NCBI GenBank assembly: GCA_964484135.1 | Contig: CAZAEL010000001.1 | Location: 1-64,000 of the forward strand | Direction: 5' to 3' | Source of the DNA: CAZAEL01 sp964484135 | Lineage (GTDB): Bacteria; Elusimicrobiota; Elusimicrobia; FEN-1173 | DNA length: 64,000 nt | In this document: positions 8,755 to 17,410 of the stretch, piece by piece | Layout of the letters: each line of letters starts with the position of its first letter | Numbering within the stretch: position 1 is the stretch's first letter | Made by a program: the position numbers and the translations under genes | The notes under the pieces: generated by a model | Told to the model about the DNA's origin: nothing | Databases searched by the model: none | What the model saw: only the letters and a program-made list of their open reading frames with translations

Positions 8755-9249
8755 GTGGCGCGAATCGATCCGACGGATTTGAATTTGAAAGAGACCGTGG
8801 TGGCCATCAACCGGGTGGCCAAGGTGGTCAAGGGCGGAAAGCGTTTTTCCTTCAACGCCCTGGTGGTGGTGGGGGATCAGGCCGGGCATGTGGGCGCGGC
8901 CATGGGGAAGGCCAAAGAGGTGCAGGCGGCCATCCAGAAGGCGGTTTCGCACGCGAAGAAGAACTTGATCAAGGTCCCTCTGGCGGGGGGCACCATCCCC
9001 CACGAGATCACGGGGATTTTCGGCGCGGGCACGGTCCTGCTCAAACCCGCGGCCCCGGGCACCGGCGTTATCGCCGGAGGGAGCGTCCGCGCGGTGTTGG
9101 AAGCGGTGGGGGTGAGGGACGTTCTCACCAAGTCCCTCCGGACCGCCAACCCTTTTAACGTGGTGTACGCCACCCTTGAGGCGCTGAAAAACCTCAGGAC
9201 CAAAGAAGACGTGGCCCGCATCCGGAACAAAGAAGTGGCCGCGGTCTAA
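8755..9249 (+). CDS. rpsE: 30S ribosomal protein S5
   Basis: S5 (uS5) helps mRNA unwinding and decoding fidelity. I take the GTG at 8755, seven bases after AAAGGAG; an ATG two bases earlier is in another frame. The 164-residue product has [20 protein letters not shown] near residues 9-28, the [18 protein letters not shown] segment, and [19 protein letters not shown] near 101-119. The following gap, where rpmD (L30) normally sits, contains no reading frame. Confidence 0.97.
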   Translation: MARIDPTDLNLKETVVAINRVAKVVKGGKRFSFNALVVVGDQAGHVGAAMGKAKEVQAAIQKAVSHAKKNLIKVPLAGGTIPHEITGIFGAGTVLLKPAAPGTGVIAGGSVRAVLEAVGVRDVLTKSLRTANPFNVVYATLEALKNLRTKEDVARIRNKEVAAV

Positions 9250-9293
9250 GAAGACCGCTTCCGCGACCATCTCCCGAGCAGAACGAGGATGAC

Positions 9294-9785
9294 ATGCTAA
9301 GACTGAACGGATTGAAGCCGGCGCCCGGTTCCCATCACCGCCGCAAGATCGTGGGGCGGGGCGAAGGAAGCGGCCACGGCGGCAAGGGGTCCACCCGGGG
9401 TTTCAAGGGCCAGACGGCCCGTTCCGGCGACAAATCCATGCCTCCCGGTTTCGAGGGCGGGCAGGTTCCCCTCATCCGCCGCATCCCCAAACGGGGCTTC
9501 AACAACGCCGCTTTCCGGAAAGAGTTTTCCCTGGTCAACGTGGGGGCGCTGGAGGAGCGGTTCGGCGCCAACGCCGCGGTCTCGCCGGAGGCGTTGCGCT
9601 CGGCCCGGCTTGTCCGCCGGGACGGGCTGGTCAAGATTTTGGGCGACGGCGAGCTGACGAAGCCGCTCGCGGTGAAGGCCCATGCTTTTTCAAAGAGCGC
9701 GGAAGAAAAAATCCGCAAGGCGGGGGGGACGGTTGAAAAGATCGGCGACAGGTTGCGGGCGGCCAGCGACAAGCCGAATGCCTGA
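9294..9785 (+). CDS. rplO: 50S ribosomal protein L15
   Basis: L15 (uL15) is a late-assembly 50S protein. The 163-residue product shows the conserved Gly/Arg/Lys-rich N-terminus: [20 protein letters not shown] near 3-22, [21 protein letters not shown], then [20 protein letters not shown] near 53-72. The C-terminal [18 protein letters not shown] is typical. It directly follows rpsE, with rpmD missing, and precedes secY by 34 bases. Confidence 0.96.
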   Translation: MLRLNGLKPAPGSHHRRKIVGRGEGSGHGGKGSTRGFKGQTARSGDKSMPPGFEGGQVPLIRRIPKRGFNNAAFRKEFSLVNVGALEERFGANAAVSPEALRSARLVRRDGLVKILGDGELTKPLAVKAHAFSKSAEEKIRKAGGTVEKIGDRLRAASDKPNA

Positions 9786-9819
9786 CCTTCGCCGCCTGTC
9801 CCGCGCCGCCGCCTTTTAA

Positions 9820-11154
9820 ATGCAGTCCTTCGGGGACATCTTTAAAATCCCGGAGCTCCGCCGCCGCGTGCTCATCACGCTCGGGGTCCTGGCGGTTTAC
9901 CGCGTGGGCGCGGCCATCCCCATCCCCGGCATCAACGCCGAAGCCCTGCGTCAGCTTTTTGCCCAGCAGTCCAACACGCTCCTGGGGTTCCTGGACATCT
10001 TTTCAGGCGGCGCCCTGGGGCGCCTTTCGATCTTTTCCATGGGCATCATGCCCTACATCAACTCGTCCATCATCATGAGCCTGCTCCAGGGGGCCCACGT
10101 GATCCCCTATCTGGACCACTTGGCGAAGGAAGGCGAGCTGGGCCGCAAGAAGCTCAACCAGATCACCCGCTATTTCACGCTGCTGTTGGGCCTCATCCAG
10201 TCCTTCGGGTTGACCACGCTCATCATGCGCATTCCGCTTCCGGGGGACGTGCCGGTGGTCCGCGACCCCAACGCGCTGTTCGTGTTCGTCACGGTCCTGA
10301 CCCTCACCACGGGCACGATCTTCGTGATGTGGCTGGGGGAGCAGATCACGGAACTGGGCATCGGCAACGGGATCTCCCTGATCATCTTCGCCGGCATCGT
10401 GGAAGGTCTGCCGCGGGCGGTGAAGAACATGGTCGTGGACGTTTTCCAGCTTCAACAGAGGTCCCTGTTCGGCGCGGCGCTCCTTGTGGCCCTGGTGGTG
10501 GTGGTGATGGGCCTGGTGGTGTGGGTGGAGACGGGCCAGCGGAAGATCCCGGTGCAGTACGCCAAGCGGGTGGTGGGCCGCCGCATGTACGGCGGGGCCA
10601 GCACGTTCCTGCCGCTGAAGGTGGACCAGTCCGGCGTGATCGCGGTGATTTTCGCCGTCTCCCTGTTGTCCGTGCCGGTGACCATCGCCTCCTTTTCCCC
10701 GAACGCGGGGTGGGCCGGCAAGGTCACGCAATGGTTCAACAACGGGGTCTGGTGGTACGAGCTGCTGTACGCGGGGCTGATCATCTTCTTCTGTTACTTT
10801 TACAATTCCGTCCAGTTCAACCCCACGGACTTGGCGGAGAACCTCAAGAAGTGGGGCGGGTTCGTCCCGGGCATCCGGCCCGGCGAGCCCACCGCCAACT
10901 ACATCCAGAAGGTGCTTGAGCGCATCACGTTGGGCGGGGCTCTTTTCGTGGCGGCGCTGGCCGTGTTGCCGGATTACCTGCGCCGCGGGTTGAACGCGCC
11001 CTTTTTCTTCGGCGGCACCTCCATCCTGATCGTGGTGGGCGTGGCCCTTGACACGATGGGGCAGGTGGAGTCCCATCTGATCATGCGCCATTACGACGGT
11101 TTCCTCAAACAGGGCCGGATCAAAGGGCGATGGTTCAACGTGGGGGCGTCCTGA
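9820..11154 (+). CDS. secY: Preprotein translocase subunit SecY
   Basis: SecY is the channel-forming inner-membrane subunit of the Sec translocon. The 444-residue protein has the expected ten hydrophobic segments. Hallmarks visible are AAIPIPGINAEAL near 29-41, the plug region GGALGRLSIFSMGIMPYINS near 64-83, the cytoplasmic loop with QRKIPVQYAKRVVGR near 240-254, and the C-terminal loop with KWGGFVPGIRPGEPTANYI near 347-365. adk begins two bases after the stop. Confidence 0.98.
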   Translation: MQSFGDIFKIPELRRRVLITLGVLAVYRVGAAIPIPGINAEALRQLFAQQSNTLLGFLDIFSGGALGRLSIFSMGIMPYINSSIIMSLLQGAHVIPYLDHLAKEGELGRKKLNQITRYFTLLLGLIQSFGLTTLIMRIPLPGDVPVVRDPNALFVFVTVLTLTTGTIFVMWLGEQITELGIGNGISLIIFAGIVEGLPRAVKNMVVDVFQLQQRSLFGAALLVALVVVVMGLVVWVETGQRKIPVQYAKRVVGRRMYGGASTFLPLKVDQSGVIAVIFAVSLLSVPVTIASFSPNAGWAGKVTQWFNNGVWWYELLYAGLIIFFCYFYNSVQFNPTDLAENLKKWGGFVPGIRPGEPTANYIQKVLERITLGGALFVAALAVLPDYLRRGLNAPFFFGGTSILIVVGVALDTMGQVESHLIMRHYDGFLKQGRIKGRWFNVGAS

Positions 11155-11155
11155 C

Positions 11156-11809
11156 GTGAACGTCATCCTGTTGGGGGCGCCGGGGTCCGGAAAAGGCACG
11201 CAGGCGGTGAAACTGGCGGCCCGCCACAAGATGCCCCATGTTTCCACCGGGGACATTTTCCGGGAAGAGATTTCCAAGAAGTCCGATCTGGGAACGCAGG
11301 TCTCGGAATACGTCAAATCGGGACGCCTGGTGCCGGACGAGCTCACGGTGGCGATCATCTCCAAACGCCTCGGTCAGCCGGACTGTCAGACGGGTTTTCT
11401 GTTGGACGGTTTCCCCCGCACCGTGTCCCAGGCGGAGTCGCTGGATGCGTACTTGTCGTCTTCCCGCCGGAAGTTGGACGCGGTGGTCTATCTGGCGCTG
11501 GCGGAGGAAGAGGTGGTGCGCCGCCTCTCCGGCCGGCGGCATTGCGAGAAGTGCGGAAAAATTTACAATTTGGCGTCCCAGCCGCCCCGGCGCCCGGACC
11601 TTTGCGACGTGGACGACGGCAAGTTGTTGCAGCGGGAGGACGACCGGCCGGAAACGGTCCGCAAGCGCCTCATGGTTTTCAACGATTTGACACAGCCCCT
11701 GATTTCCTATTACCGGGCGGCCGGCATTTTGAAAACCGTGAACGGGGAGGGAAAGGTGGAGGCGGTGTCCCAGGCCGTGTTCGGCGTCTTGGACGGGCTG
11801 TCCGCGTGA
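11156..11809 (+). CDS. adk: Adenylate kinase
   Basis: Converts ATP and AMP to two ADP. The GTG start lies two bases after secY. The 217-residue enzyme has the P-loop GAPGSGKGT at residues 7-15, the AMP-site STGDIFREE, and DGFPRTVSQAE. The LID carries a zinc site with C130-X2-C133-X16-C150-X2-D153, as in Gram-positive and many other adenylate kinases. The stop overlaps the map start. Confidence 0.98.
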   Translation: MNVILLGAPGSGKGTQAVKLAARHKMPHVSTGDIFREEISKKSDLGTQVSEYVKSGRLVPDELTVAIISKRLGQPDCQTGFLLDGFPRTVSQAESLDAYLSSSRRKLDAVVYLALAEEEVVRRLSGRRHCEKCGKIYNLASQPPRRPDLCDVDDGKLLQREDDRPETVRKRLMVFNDLTQPLISYYRAAGILKTVNGEGKVEAVSQAVFGVLDGLSA

Positions 11810-12576
11810 CCACCTCCACGGGCCGCCGGATCGAACTGAAGTCGGAAAAAGATTTGGAGCGCATGCGCCGGGCCGGCCGGCTGGCCGGCCAGGTGTTGAG
11901 GGAAGTGTCGCGGGCCGTGGCGCCGGGCGTGAACACCAAGGCTTTGGACGTTTTGGCGGAAAAATGGATCCGCGCGGCGGGCGCGGTCCCCACTTTCCTG
12001 GGTTACAGGGGTTACACGGCCTGCATCTGCGCCTCCGTCAACGAAGAGGTGGTGCACAGCATCCCCCATCCCAAGAAGGTTTTGAAAGAAGGGGACATCG
12101 TCAGCATCGACGTGGGGGTCACGTACGACGGGTTCGTGGGCGACACCGCCGCCACGTTCCCGGTCGGCAAGATTTCGCCGGAACGGCTGGCCCTTTTGGA
12201 CGTTACGCGGCACTCCCTGGAAAAAGGCATCGCGGCGGCCCGCGTGGGCAACCGTCTGGGGGACGTCTCTCACGCCATTCAGGCCCAGGCCGAGTCCCGC
12301 GGATACGGGGTTGTGCGGGACTTCGTGGGCCACGGCATCGGCCGGCAGATGCACGAGGAGCCGGCGGTTCCCAACTACGGGTCGCCCGGCACGGGGCTGC
12401 GGCTGGAGGCCGGCCTGGTGCTGGCCTTGGAGCCCATGATCACGGCGGGCGATTGGCGGGTGCGGGTGTTGGACGACGGGTGGACCGTGGTCAGCGTGGA
12501 CGGGAGCCTCTCGGCCCATTTCGAGCACACGGTGGCCGTGACCGAGGACGGCCCGCAGATTTTGACGGTTCCTTAA
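11806..12576 (+). CDS. map: Methionine aminopeptidase, type I
   Basis: Removes the initiator methionine from new proteins. I start at the GTG at 11806, which overlaps the adk stop (GTGA), giving 256 residues ([20 protein letters not shown]); sequence upstream in this frame overlaps adk and is not family-like. The five metal ligands are present: two Asp in [19 protein letters not shown], His in [13 protein letters not shown], Glu in LALEPMIT and Glu in [12 protein letters not shown]. Position after adk and before infA is classical. Confidence 0.97.
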   Translation: MTTSTGRRIELKSEKDLERMRRAGRLAGQVLREVSRAVAPGVNTKALDVLAEKWIRAAGAVPTFLGYRGYTACICASVNEEVVHSIPHPKKVLKEGDIVSIDVGVTYDGFVGDTAATFPVGKISPERLALLDVTRHSLEKGIAAARVGNRLGDVSHAIQAQAESRGYGVVRDFVGHGIGRQMHEEPAVPNYGSPGTGLRLEAGLVLALEPMITAGDWRVRVLDDGWTVVSVDGSLSAHFEHTVAVTEDGPQILTVP

Positions 12577-12583
12577 CCAGGAT

Positions 12584-12805
12584 ATGACCAAAGAAGAAAA
12601 AATCGAAGTGGAAGGAACGGTGCTGGAGGCGTTGCCCAACGCCATGTTCCGCCTGGAGATCGAGGGCGGGCACAGGGTTTTGGCGCACATATCGGGGAAG
12701 ATGAGGATGCATTACATCAAGATTTTGCCCGGCGACAAGGTGCGTGTGGAGTTGTCGCCCTATGACCTGACGCGCGGGCGGATCACTTACCGGGGGAAAT
12801 TGTGA
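12584..12805 (+). CDS. infA: Translation initiation factor IF-1
   Basis: IF-1 occupies the 30S A site during initiation. The 73-residue S1/OB-fold protein begins [20 protein letters not shown] and contains [20 protein letters not shown] near 31-50 and [13 protein letters not shown] at the end. AGGA lies just upstream of the ATG. Its stop overlaps the rpmJ GTG. Confidence 0.98.
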   Translation: MTKEEKIEVEGTVLEALPNAMFRLEIEGGHRVLAHISGKMRMHYIKILPGDKVRVELSPYDLTRGRITYRGKL

Positions 12806-12915
12806 GAGTTCGGGCGTCCGTCAAGCCGCTTTGCAACAAGTGTCGGGTCATCCGCCGCCGCGGCAAGGTCTACGTGGTGTGCGCCAACCCGCGCCACAAA
12901 CAGCGCCAGGGATGA
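12802..12915 (+). CDS. rpmJ: 50S ribosomal protein L36
   Basis: A 37-residue L36 (bL36) begins at the GTG overlapping the infA stop and reads [20 protein letters not shown] followed by [17 protein letters not shown]. The zinc-ribbon pattern C11-X2-C14-X12-C27-X4-H32 is intact, so this is the zinc-binding form. The gene is short and easily missed, but the infA-rpmJ-rpsM order leaves little doubt. Confidence 0.96.
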   Translation: MRVRASVKPLCNKCRVIRRRGKVYVVCANPRHKQRQG

Positions 12916-12925
12916 ATAAGGTTTT

Positions 12926-13002
12926 CCCCTCCTTTGTAAGGAGGGGCGCGGGGAGGTAGAGCCGGTCTCTTCCCCGCCAGGCCTCCTCTGACAAGGGGGA
13001 GG
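12926..13002 (+). repeat. C/G-rich inverted-repeat element between rpmJ and rpsM
   Basis: The first unit, 12926-12946, is CCCCTCCTT TGT AAGGAGGGG, a perfect 9-bp inverted repeat. It is followed by CGGGGAGGT and, at 12982-13002, by a second imperfect unit in which CCTCC pairs with GGAGG around TCTGACAAGGG. The two ends are related to each other in inverted orientation, with CTCTTCCCCGCC between. This composition recalls dispersed REP/MITE-like repeats in high-GC genomes, and it sits in the largest gap of the alpha operon. Confidence 0.6.
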
Positions 13003-13031
13003 ATTCGAGGATATTAAGGAGAAAACCATTT

Positions 13032-13433
13032 ATGGCACGCGTTTCGGGTTTGGATCTTCCCAAGCACAAGAGAATCGACATCGCCCTGTCCTATCTTTAC
13101 GGGATCGGGCGTCCCCTGGCTTCTCGCATCTGCGAGGCCACCCAGATCCGGCCGGAAACGCGGGTCAAGGATTTGACCGAAGCCGAGGTGTCGAAGCTGA
13201 ACATGGAGATTTCGCGCAACCACAAGGTGGAAGGGGATCTCCGCCGCGAAGTTCAGCAGAACATACGTCACCTGATCGAGATCGGCACTTACCGGGGCAT
13301 GCGGCATCGTCGGAATCTTCCGGCCCGGGGCCAGCGCACCCGCTCCAACGCCCGTACGCGCCGGGGTCGGCGCAGGACGGTCGGTTCCGCCAAGGTCCAG
13401 GCGCCGGCGGCCGCGGCGCCCAAAGCGTCGTAA
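13032..13433 (+). CDS. rpsM: 30S ribosomal protein S13
   Basis: S13 (uS13) contacts the P-site tRNA and forms intersubunit bridges. The 133-residue product includes [20 protein letters not shown] near 3-22, [16 protein letters not shown], and the conserved [20 protein letters not shown] near 86-105 followed by [11 protein letters not shown]. About ten extra residues rich in Ala, Pro and Lys form the C-terminus. AAGGAGA precedes the start. Confidence 0.97.
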   Translation: MARVSGLDLPKHKRIDIALSYLYGIGRPLASRICEATQIRPETRVKDLTEAEVSKLNMEISRNHKVEGDLRREVQQNIRHLIEIGTYRGMRHRRNLPARGQRTRSNARTRRGRRRTVGSAKVQAPAAAAPKAS

Positions 13434-13459
13434 TCGTCAGAGAGAGAGGAAAAAGATTT

Positions 13460-13897
13460 ATGGCAGATCCCAAGGAAGGACAGCAGAAGGAAGCCAAAGA
13501 AGCCTCCAAGCCCGCGGCCGCCGCGAAACCCCGCAAGAAAGCCTGGCGGGACATCGCGGTCGCGCGGGTGTACATCCAGTCTTCGTTCAACAACACCATC
13601 GTGAACATCACGGATGAACGCGGCAACTGCATCGTGTGGGCCTCGGCCGGCAGCGCGGGTTTCAAGGGCACAAAGAAGGGAACGCCTTTCGCGGCGCAGA
13701 TGACCGCCGACTCCGCGGCCAAGAAGGCCTTGGCCTTGGGCGTGAAACAGGTGTCCGTGTTCGTCAAAGGCCCGGGATCGGGGCGGGAGACCGCCATCCG
13801 GGCCCTGCAAGCGGCGGGCCTGGTCGTCACCCTCATCCGGGACGTCACCCCCATCCCGCACGACGGGTGCCGGCCGCGCAAGCCCCGGCGCGTCTGA
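13460..13897 (+). CDS. rpsK: 30S ribosomal protein S11
   Basis: S11 (uS11) forms part of the platform near the E-site mRNA. The 145-residue product has an N-terminal Lys/Ala-rich leader of about 25 residues and then the core: [19 protein letters not shown] near 34-52, [17 protein letters not shown], and [20 protein letters not shown] near 103-122. It ends [16 protein letters not shown] as the family requires. GAGAGGAAA lies upstream. Confidence 0.97.
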   Translation: MADPKEGQQKEAKEASKPAAAAKPRKKAWRDIAVARVYIQSSFNNTIVNITDERGNCIVWASAGSAGFKGTKKGTPFAAQMTADSAAKKALALGVKQVSVFVKGPGSGRETAIRALQAAGLVVTLIRDVTPIPHDGCRPRKPRRV

Positions 13898-13946
13898 AAC
13901 TTTATTTTCGATAACCGATACAAAACGGGTATACCCAGGAGGTTTC

Positions 13947-14630
13947 GTGGCTCGATACATAGGACCTGTGTGCAAGATTTGTCGGCGAGAAGGCGTCAAG
14001 CTTTTCCTCAAGGGGGAGCGTTGCTACGCCAAGTGCCCCATTGACAAGGAGCGGGCGGCGGTCCCCCCGGGACAGCACGGCCACCGCCGGGCCGGCAAGC
14101 CCACGGAGTACGCCAAACGCCTGCGCGAGAAGCAGAAGGCCCGGCGCCTGTCCGGCGTCCTGGAGCGGCAGTTCCGCCGCTATTTCGCGGTGGCCTCCCA
14201 TCAGAAGGGGAACACCGGCGAAAACCTGTTGCGGCTCCTGGAAACGCGGCTGGACAACGTGGTGCGGCGACTGGGGTTCGCCGGGTCCTTGAGCGCGGCC
14301 CGGCAGATGGTCCTGCACGGACATGTCCTGGTCAACGACCGCCGGGTCAACATCCCGTCCTACGCCGTCAAGCCGGGCGACCGTGTGTCCCTGGCGGATT
14401 TCCTGCGCACCAACCTGTTCGTCCTGCGGTCCCTGAACCAGGCGGCCCAGCGCGGTCTCCCGAGCTGGCTGGAGCTCGAGGGCAACCTGGGCGACGCGGT
14501 CAAGCGTTCTCAGGAGGGGGGGCTTCCGGAAGGCACGGCCCTGGCGGGGAAGGTGAAGATCTGGCCCTCCCGGGAAGAGATGTCCTTCCCGGTGAACGAG
14601 CAATTCATCGTCGAGTTGTACAGCAAGTAA
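13947..14630 (+). CDS. rpsD: 30S ribosomal protein S4, zinc type
   Basis: S4 (uS4) is a primary 16S rRNA-binding and assembly protein. It starts with GTG after AGGAGG and reads MARYIGPVCKICRREGVKLF; the N-terminal cysteines CKIC, CYAKC form the zinc-knuckle version. The S4 RNA-binding domain is near 111-170 (LETRLDNVVRRLGFAGSLSA, then QMVLHGHVLVNDRRVNIPSY). At 227 residues it is about 20 longer than E. coli S4, with a longer C-terminal part. Confidence 0.97.
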   Translation: MARYIGPVCKICRREGVKLFLKGERCYAKCPIDKERAAVPPGQHGHRRAGKPTEYAKRLREKQKARRLSGVLERQFRRYFAVASHQKGNTGENLLRLLETRLDNVVRRLGFAGSLSAARQMVLHGHVLVNDRRVNIPSYAVKPGDRVSLADFLRTNLFVLRSLNQAAQRGLPSWLELEGNLGDAVKRSQEGGLPEGTALAGKVKIWPSREEMSFPVNEQFIVELYSK

Positions 14631-14654
14631 AGCGCAAAAAGCCAAAAACAAGCA

Positions 14655-14700
14655 GCGAAAAGTTTTCGGCGGTCATTGCTTTTAGCCATCCGCTTTTCGC
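14655..14700 (+). repeat. GCGAAAAG/CTTTTCGC inverted repeat upstream of rpoA
   Basis: The octamer GCGAAAAG at 14655-14662 is matched by its reverse complement CTTTTCGC at 14693-14700. It lies in a longer A-rich stretch (14631-14662) built from GCAAAAAGCC and similar units, unlike the surrounding high-GC sequence. A degenerate stretch of the same character fills the rpsJ-rplC gap at 407-452. It may be a dispersed intergenic repeat or a weak RNA hairpin before rpoA. Confidence 0.5.
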
Positions 14701-14726
14701 GCATTTCCTCGATAGGAGATAGATAA

Positions 14727-15695
14727 ATGGTGACATTTGGATTGGTGATGCCTCAGAAGTTGGAGACCGATGCCGCGACCCTCACCCCGCGTTACGGGAA
14801 ATTCGTCGCCGAGCCGTTCGAGCGCGGATACGGACACACGGTGGGTCATTCCATCCGCCGCATCCTGTTGTCGTCCCTGGAAGGGGCGGCGGTGACCGCC
14901 GTGCGCATCAAAGGGGCTCAGCACGAGTTTTCCAGCCTCAAGGGAGTGCGCGAGGACGTCATCAACATCCTCCTGAACCTGAAGCAGCTCCGCGTGAAGC
15001 TTTATTCTTCCGGCCCGGAAACCCTCCGCTTGAAGATCAAAAAGGAGGGGGAGGTCAAGGCCAAGGAGATCGAGGCCAACAGCAACGTCGAGATCCTGAC
15101 CCCGGACCTGGTCCTGGCGTCCGTGGACGCCGGCGGGGAACTGGACATGGAGATCGAGGTCAGCCGGGGCCGCGGGTATGTGCCGGCGGAGCGCCTCAAG
15201 CGGGAGGATCAGCCCATTCACACCATCCCCCTCGACGCCCTTTTCTCGCCGGTGACCAAGGTCCATTACGAGGTGGAGAACGCCCGCGTGGGACAGATGA
15301 CGGACTACGACAAGCTGATCGTGGAAATCTGGACCGACGGTTCGGTCACCCCGGGGGACGCCCTGGCCTATGCCGCCAAGATCCTCAAGGACTCCCTTTC
15401 CACTTTCATCACCTTTGAGGAAAAAGAGGAGCCGGGCGCGATCCAGACGCCGGCGGCGGACGAGAACAGCCGCCTCAAGGACCTGTTGCAGCAATCCGTG
15501 GACATCATCGAGCTCTCGGTGCGGGCCTCCAACTGCCTCCGCGCCGCCAAGATCCGGACGATCGGAGAGTTGATCAGCAAAAAAGAGGAGGAGCTCCTCA
15601 ATTTCAAAAACTTCGGCAAGAAATCCCTGGATGAAATCCGCGAGCGCCTCAAGGAGCTGGACCTCCATTTGGGGATGGAGATCAAGGGCAACTGA
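14727..15695 (+). CDS. rpoA: DNA-directed RNA polymerase subunit alpha
   Basis: Alpha nucleates RNA polymerase assembly and contacts activators and UP elements. The 322-residue protein has the dimerising N-terminal domain (YGKFVAEPFERGYGHTVGHS near 19-38, then IRRILLSSLEGAAVTAVRIK) and a C-terminal domain from about 250 with SVRASNCLRAAKIRTIGELI and NFGKKSLDEIRERLKEL. TAGGAGATA upstream of the ATG is a good ribosome-binding site. Position rpsD-rpoA-rplQ is standard. Confidence 0.98.
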   Translation: MVTFGLVMPQKLETDAATLTPRYGKFVAEPFERGYGHTVGHSIRRILLSSLEGAAVTAVRIKGAQHEFSSLKGVREDVINILLNLKQLRVKLYSSGPETLRLKIKKEGEVKAKEIEANSNVEILTPDLVLASVDAGGELDMEIEVSRGRGYVPAERLKREDQPIHTIPLDALFSPVTKVHYEVENARVGQMTDYDKLIVEIWTDGSVTPGDALAYAAKILKDSLSTFITFEEKEEPGAIQTPAADENSRLKDLLQQSVDIIELSVRASNCLRAAKIRTIGELISKKEEELLNFKNFGKKSLDEIRERLKELDLHLGMEIKGN

Positions 15696-15708
15696 GCGGG
15701 GAAAACAA

Positions 15709-15738
15709 TTCCCTGCGGGGATTCAAGAATAATATACA
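15709..15738 (+). promoter_or_regulatory. Possible internal promoter before rplQ
   Basis: A short AT-rich island in otherwise GC-rich DNA holds TTCCCT at 15709-15714 and TATACA at 15733-15738, spaced 18 bases, which fits a sigma70 promoter only weakly (3/6 and 4/6 consensus matches). It could give extra transcription of rplQ and the mre genes. The AT-richness is the main evidence. Confidence 0.25.
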
Positions 15739-15786
15739 ATTGAATTCGCCGACGCCGCCGATTGGCCGGCGCCGGAGGAGGAATCC

Positions 15787-16137
15787 GTGAAGACACACGC
15801 CGGACGCAAGCTGTCGAGGCCCACGGGAGCCCGTTTCGCGCTCCTTCGGAGCCTGGCCACCAGCCTGTTCCAGCATGAGCAGATCAAGACCACCCTGGCC
15901 AAGGCCAAGGAGGTTTCCCGTTTCTCGGAAAGCCTCCTCGCCGTGGCCAAACGGAAGGACCTGACGTCCACCCGGAAGGTCTCGGCCGTCATCCCGGACC
16001 GGGAGGTCCGGCGGAAGATTTACGACGTCCTGGTGCCGCGTTATCAGGCCCGCGCCGGCGGATGCACGCGCATCTACCGCCTGGGCCGTCGGCTCGGAGA
16101 CGGCGCCGAAACGGCGCTGATCAAGCTGGTCCAGTAG
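15787..16137 (+). CDS. rplQ: 50S ribosomal protein L17
   Basis: L17 (bL17) lies near the tunnel exit. The GTG start, after GGAGGAGGAA, gives 116 residues: MKTHAGRKLSRPTGARFALL, then RSLATSLFQHEQIKTTLAKA near 21-40. The end shows GGCTRIYRLGRRLGDGAETA near 90-109, as in the family. It closes the alpha operon; I see no clear terminator in the 127 bases before mreB. Confidence 0.96.
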   Translation: MKTHAGRKLSRPTGARFALLRSLATSLFQHEQIKTTLAKAKEVSRFSESLLAVAKRKDLTSTRKVSAVIPDREVRRKIYDVLVPRYQARAGGCTRIYRLGRRLGDGAETALIKLVQ

Positions 16138-16264
16138 CCGGCGCTCCTTCGGGAAGGAAAATCCATGGCCCCCGCCCCGACGCCGGTCCAGAAGTCCTTC
16201 ACGGCCCGTCATTCCGGGCGGGCGGCGGTTCTTCCCCGGCGCTCCCCCCTCCTGAAATCCCCCC

Positions 16265-17299
16265 GTGTTTAACTACATCTTCAGCCTTTTTTCCAACGAC
16301 ATGGGCATCGACCTGGGGACGGCCAACACCCTGGTCTACGTCAAGGGACAGGGCATCGTGCTGAAAGAACCGTCCGTGGTGGCCATTGAGCGCGATTCCA
16401 AGCGGGCCTTGGCCTTCGGGCTGGAAGCCAAGCGGATGCTCGGGAAAACGCCGGCCAGCATCTACGCGGTGCGCCCTTTGCGCAACGGCGTGATCGCGGA
16501 TTTCGAAGTGACGCAGGAAATGATCAAATATTTCATCCGGAAGGTGCACAACCGCCGGAGCCTTCTCCATCCGAGGGTGGTGATCGGGATTCCCTCCGGC
16601 ATCACCGAGGTGGAAAAGCGGGCGGTGCGCGAGTCGGCGGAACAGGCCGGCGCCCGGGAGGTGTATTTGATCGAAGAGCCCATGGCCGCGGCCATCGGGG
16701 CCGAGATGCCGATTTCCGAGCCTTCGGGCAACATGATCGTGGACGTCGGAGGCGGCACCACGGAGGTGGCGGTCATTTCTTTGGGAGGGATGGTGGTCTC
16801 CAAGTCGCTGGATGTGGCGGGCGACGAAATGGATGAGGCCATCGTGCAATATTTTCGGCGAAAGTACAACCTGCTGGTCGGCGAGACAACGGCGGAGGAC
16901 GTCAAGATCAAGATCGGAAGCGTGTTCCCTTTGCCCGAGGAGCAGACCATGGAGGTGAAGGGCCGGGATCAGGTGACGGGTTTGCCCAAGACCATCACGA
17001 TCACTTCCGAGGAGATCCGACAGGCCCTGGCGGAGCCCCTGAAATTGATCATCGAGGTGGTCAAGTCCACTCTGGAGGAGACGCCCGCGGAGCTTTCCGC
17101 GGACTTGGTGGACCGGGGCATCGTCCTGGCCGGCGGGGGCAGCCTTTTGCGCGGCTTCCCCGAGCTCCTGAGCCAGGAGACGGAACTGCCCGTGACCCGG
17201 GCTTCCGATCCGCTGACCTGCGTCGCCATGGGGTGCGGCCGGTACCTGGAGGAGCTGGACAACCTCAAGCGGGACCGCCGCCCCCTGCTTTCGTCGTAA
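16265..17299 (+). CDS. mreB: Rod shape-determining protein MreB
   Basis: MreB is the bacterial actin that positions the elongasome along the cell. The 344-residue protein has actin-fold nucleotide motifs: [17 protein letters not shown] near 14-30, [18 protein letters not shown] near 159-176, and [11 protein letters not shown] near 289-299. The GTG at 16265 gives the usual amphipathic N-terminus ([18 protein letters not shown]); the ATG at 16301 would cut it off. No good Shine-Dalgarno sequence is visible. It opens the mreB-mreC-mreD-mrdA-rodA block. Confidence 0.97.
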   Translation: MFNYIFSLFSNDMGIDLGTANTLVYVKGQGIVLKEPSVVAIERDSKRALAFGLEAKRMLGKTPASIYAVRPLRNGVIADFEVTQEMIKYFIRKVHNRRSLLHPRVVIGIPSGITEVEKRAVRESAEQAGAREVYLIEEPMAAAIGAEMPISEPSGNMIVDVGGGTTEVAVISLGGMVVSKSLDVAGDEMDEAIVQYFRRKYNLLVGETTAEDVKIKIGSVFPLPEEQTMEVKGRDQVTGLPKTITITSEEIRQALAEPLKLIIEVVKSTLEETPAELSADLVDRGIVLAGGGSLLRGFPELLSQETELPVTRASDPLTCVAMGCGRYLEELDNLKRDRRPLLSS

Positions 17300-17410
17300 C
17301 GGCTTTTTCCCGCCGCAGCCGTTCCTCCCATCCCCGGCGTGCCGGCCCTCGATGAGGGCGCGGGACGCCGTTTCTGAGCGCGACCCGGCCTCTCCTGTAG
17401 GGAGGAACTT

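Noticed and set aside
16138..16264. A terminator or promoter between rplQ and mreB
   Set aside because: No hairpin followed by T residues and no acceptable -35/-10 pair; only GC-rich sequence with small imperfect repeats.
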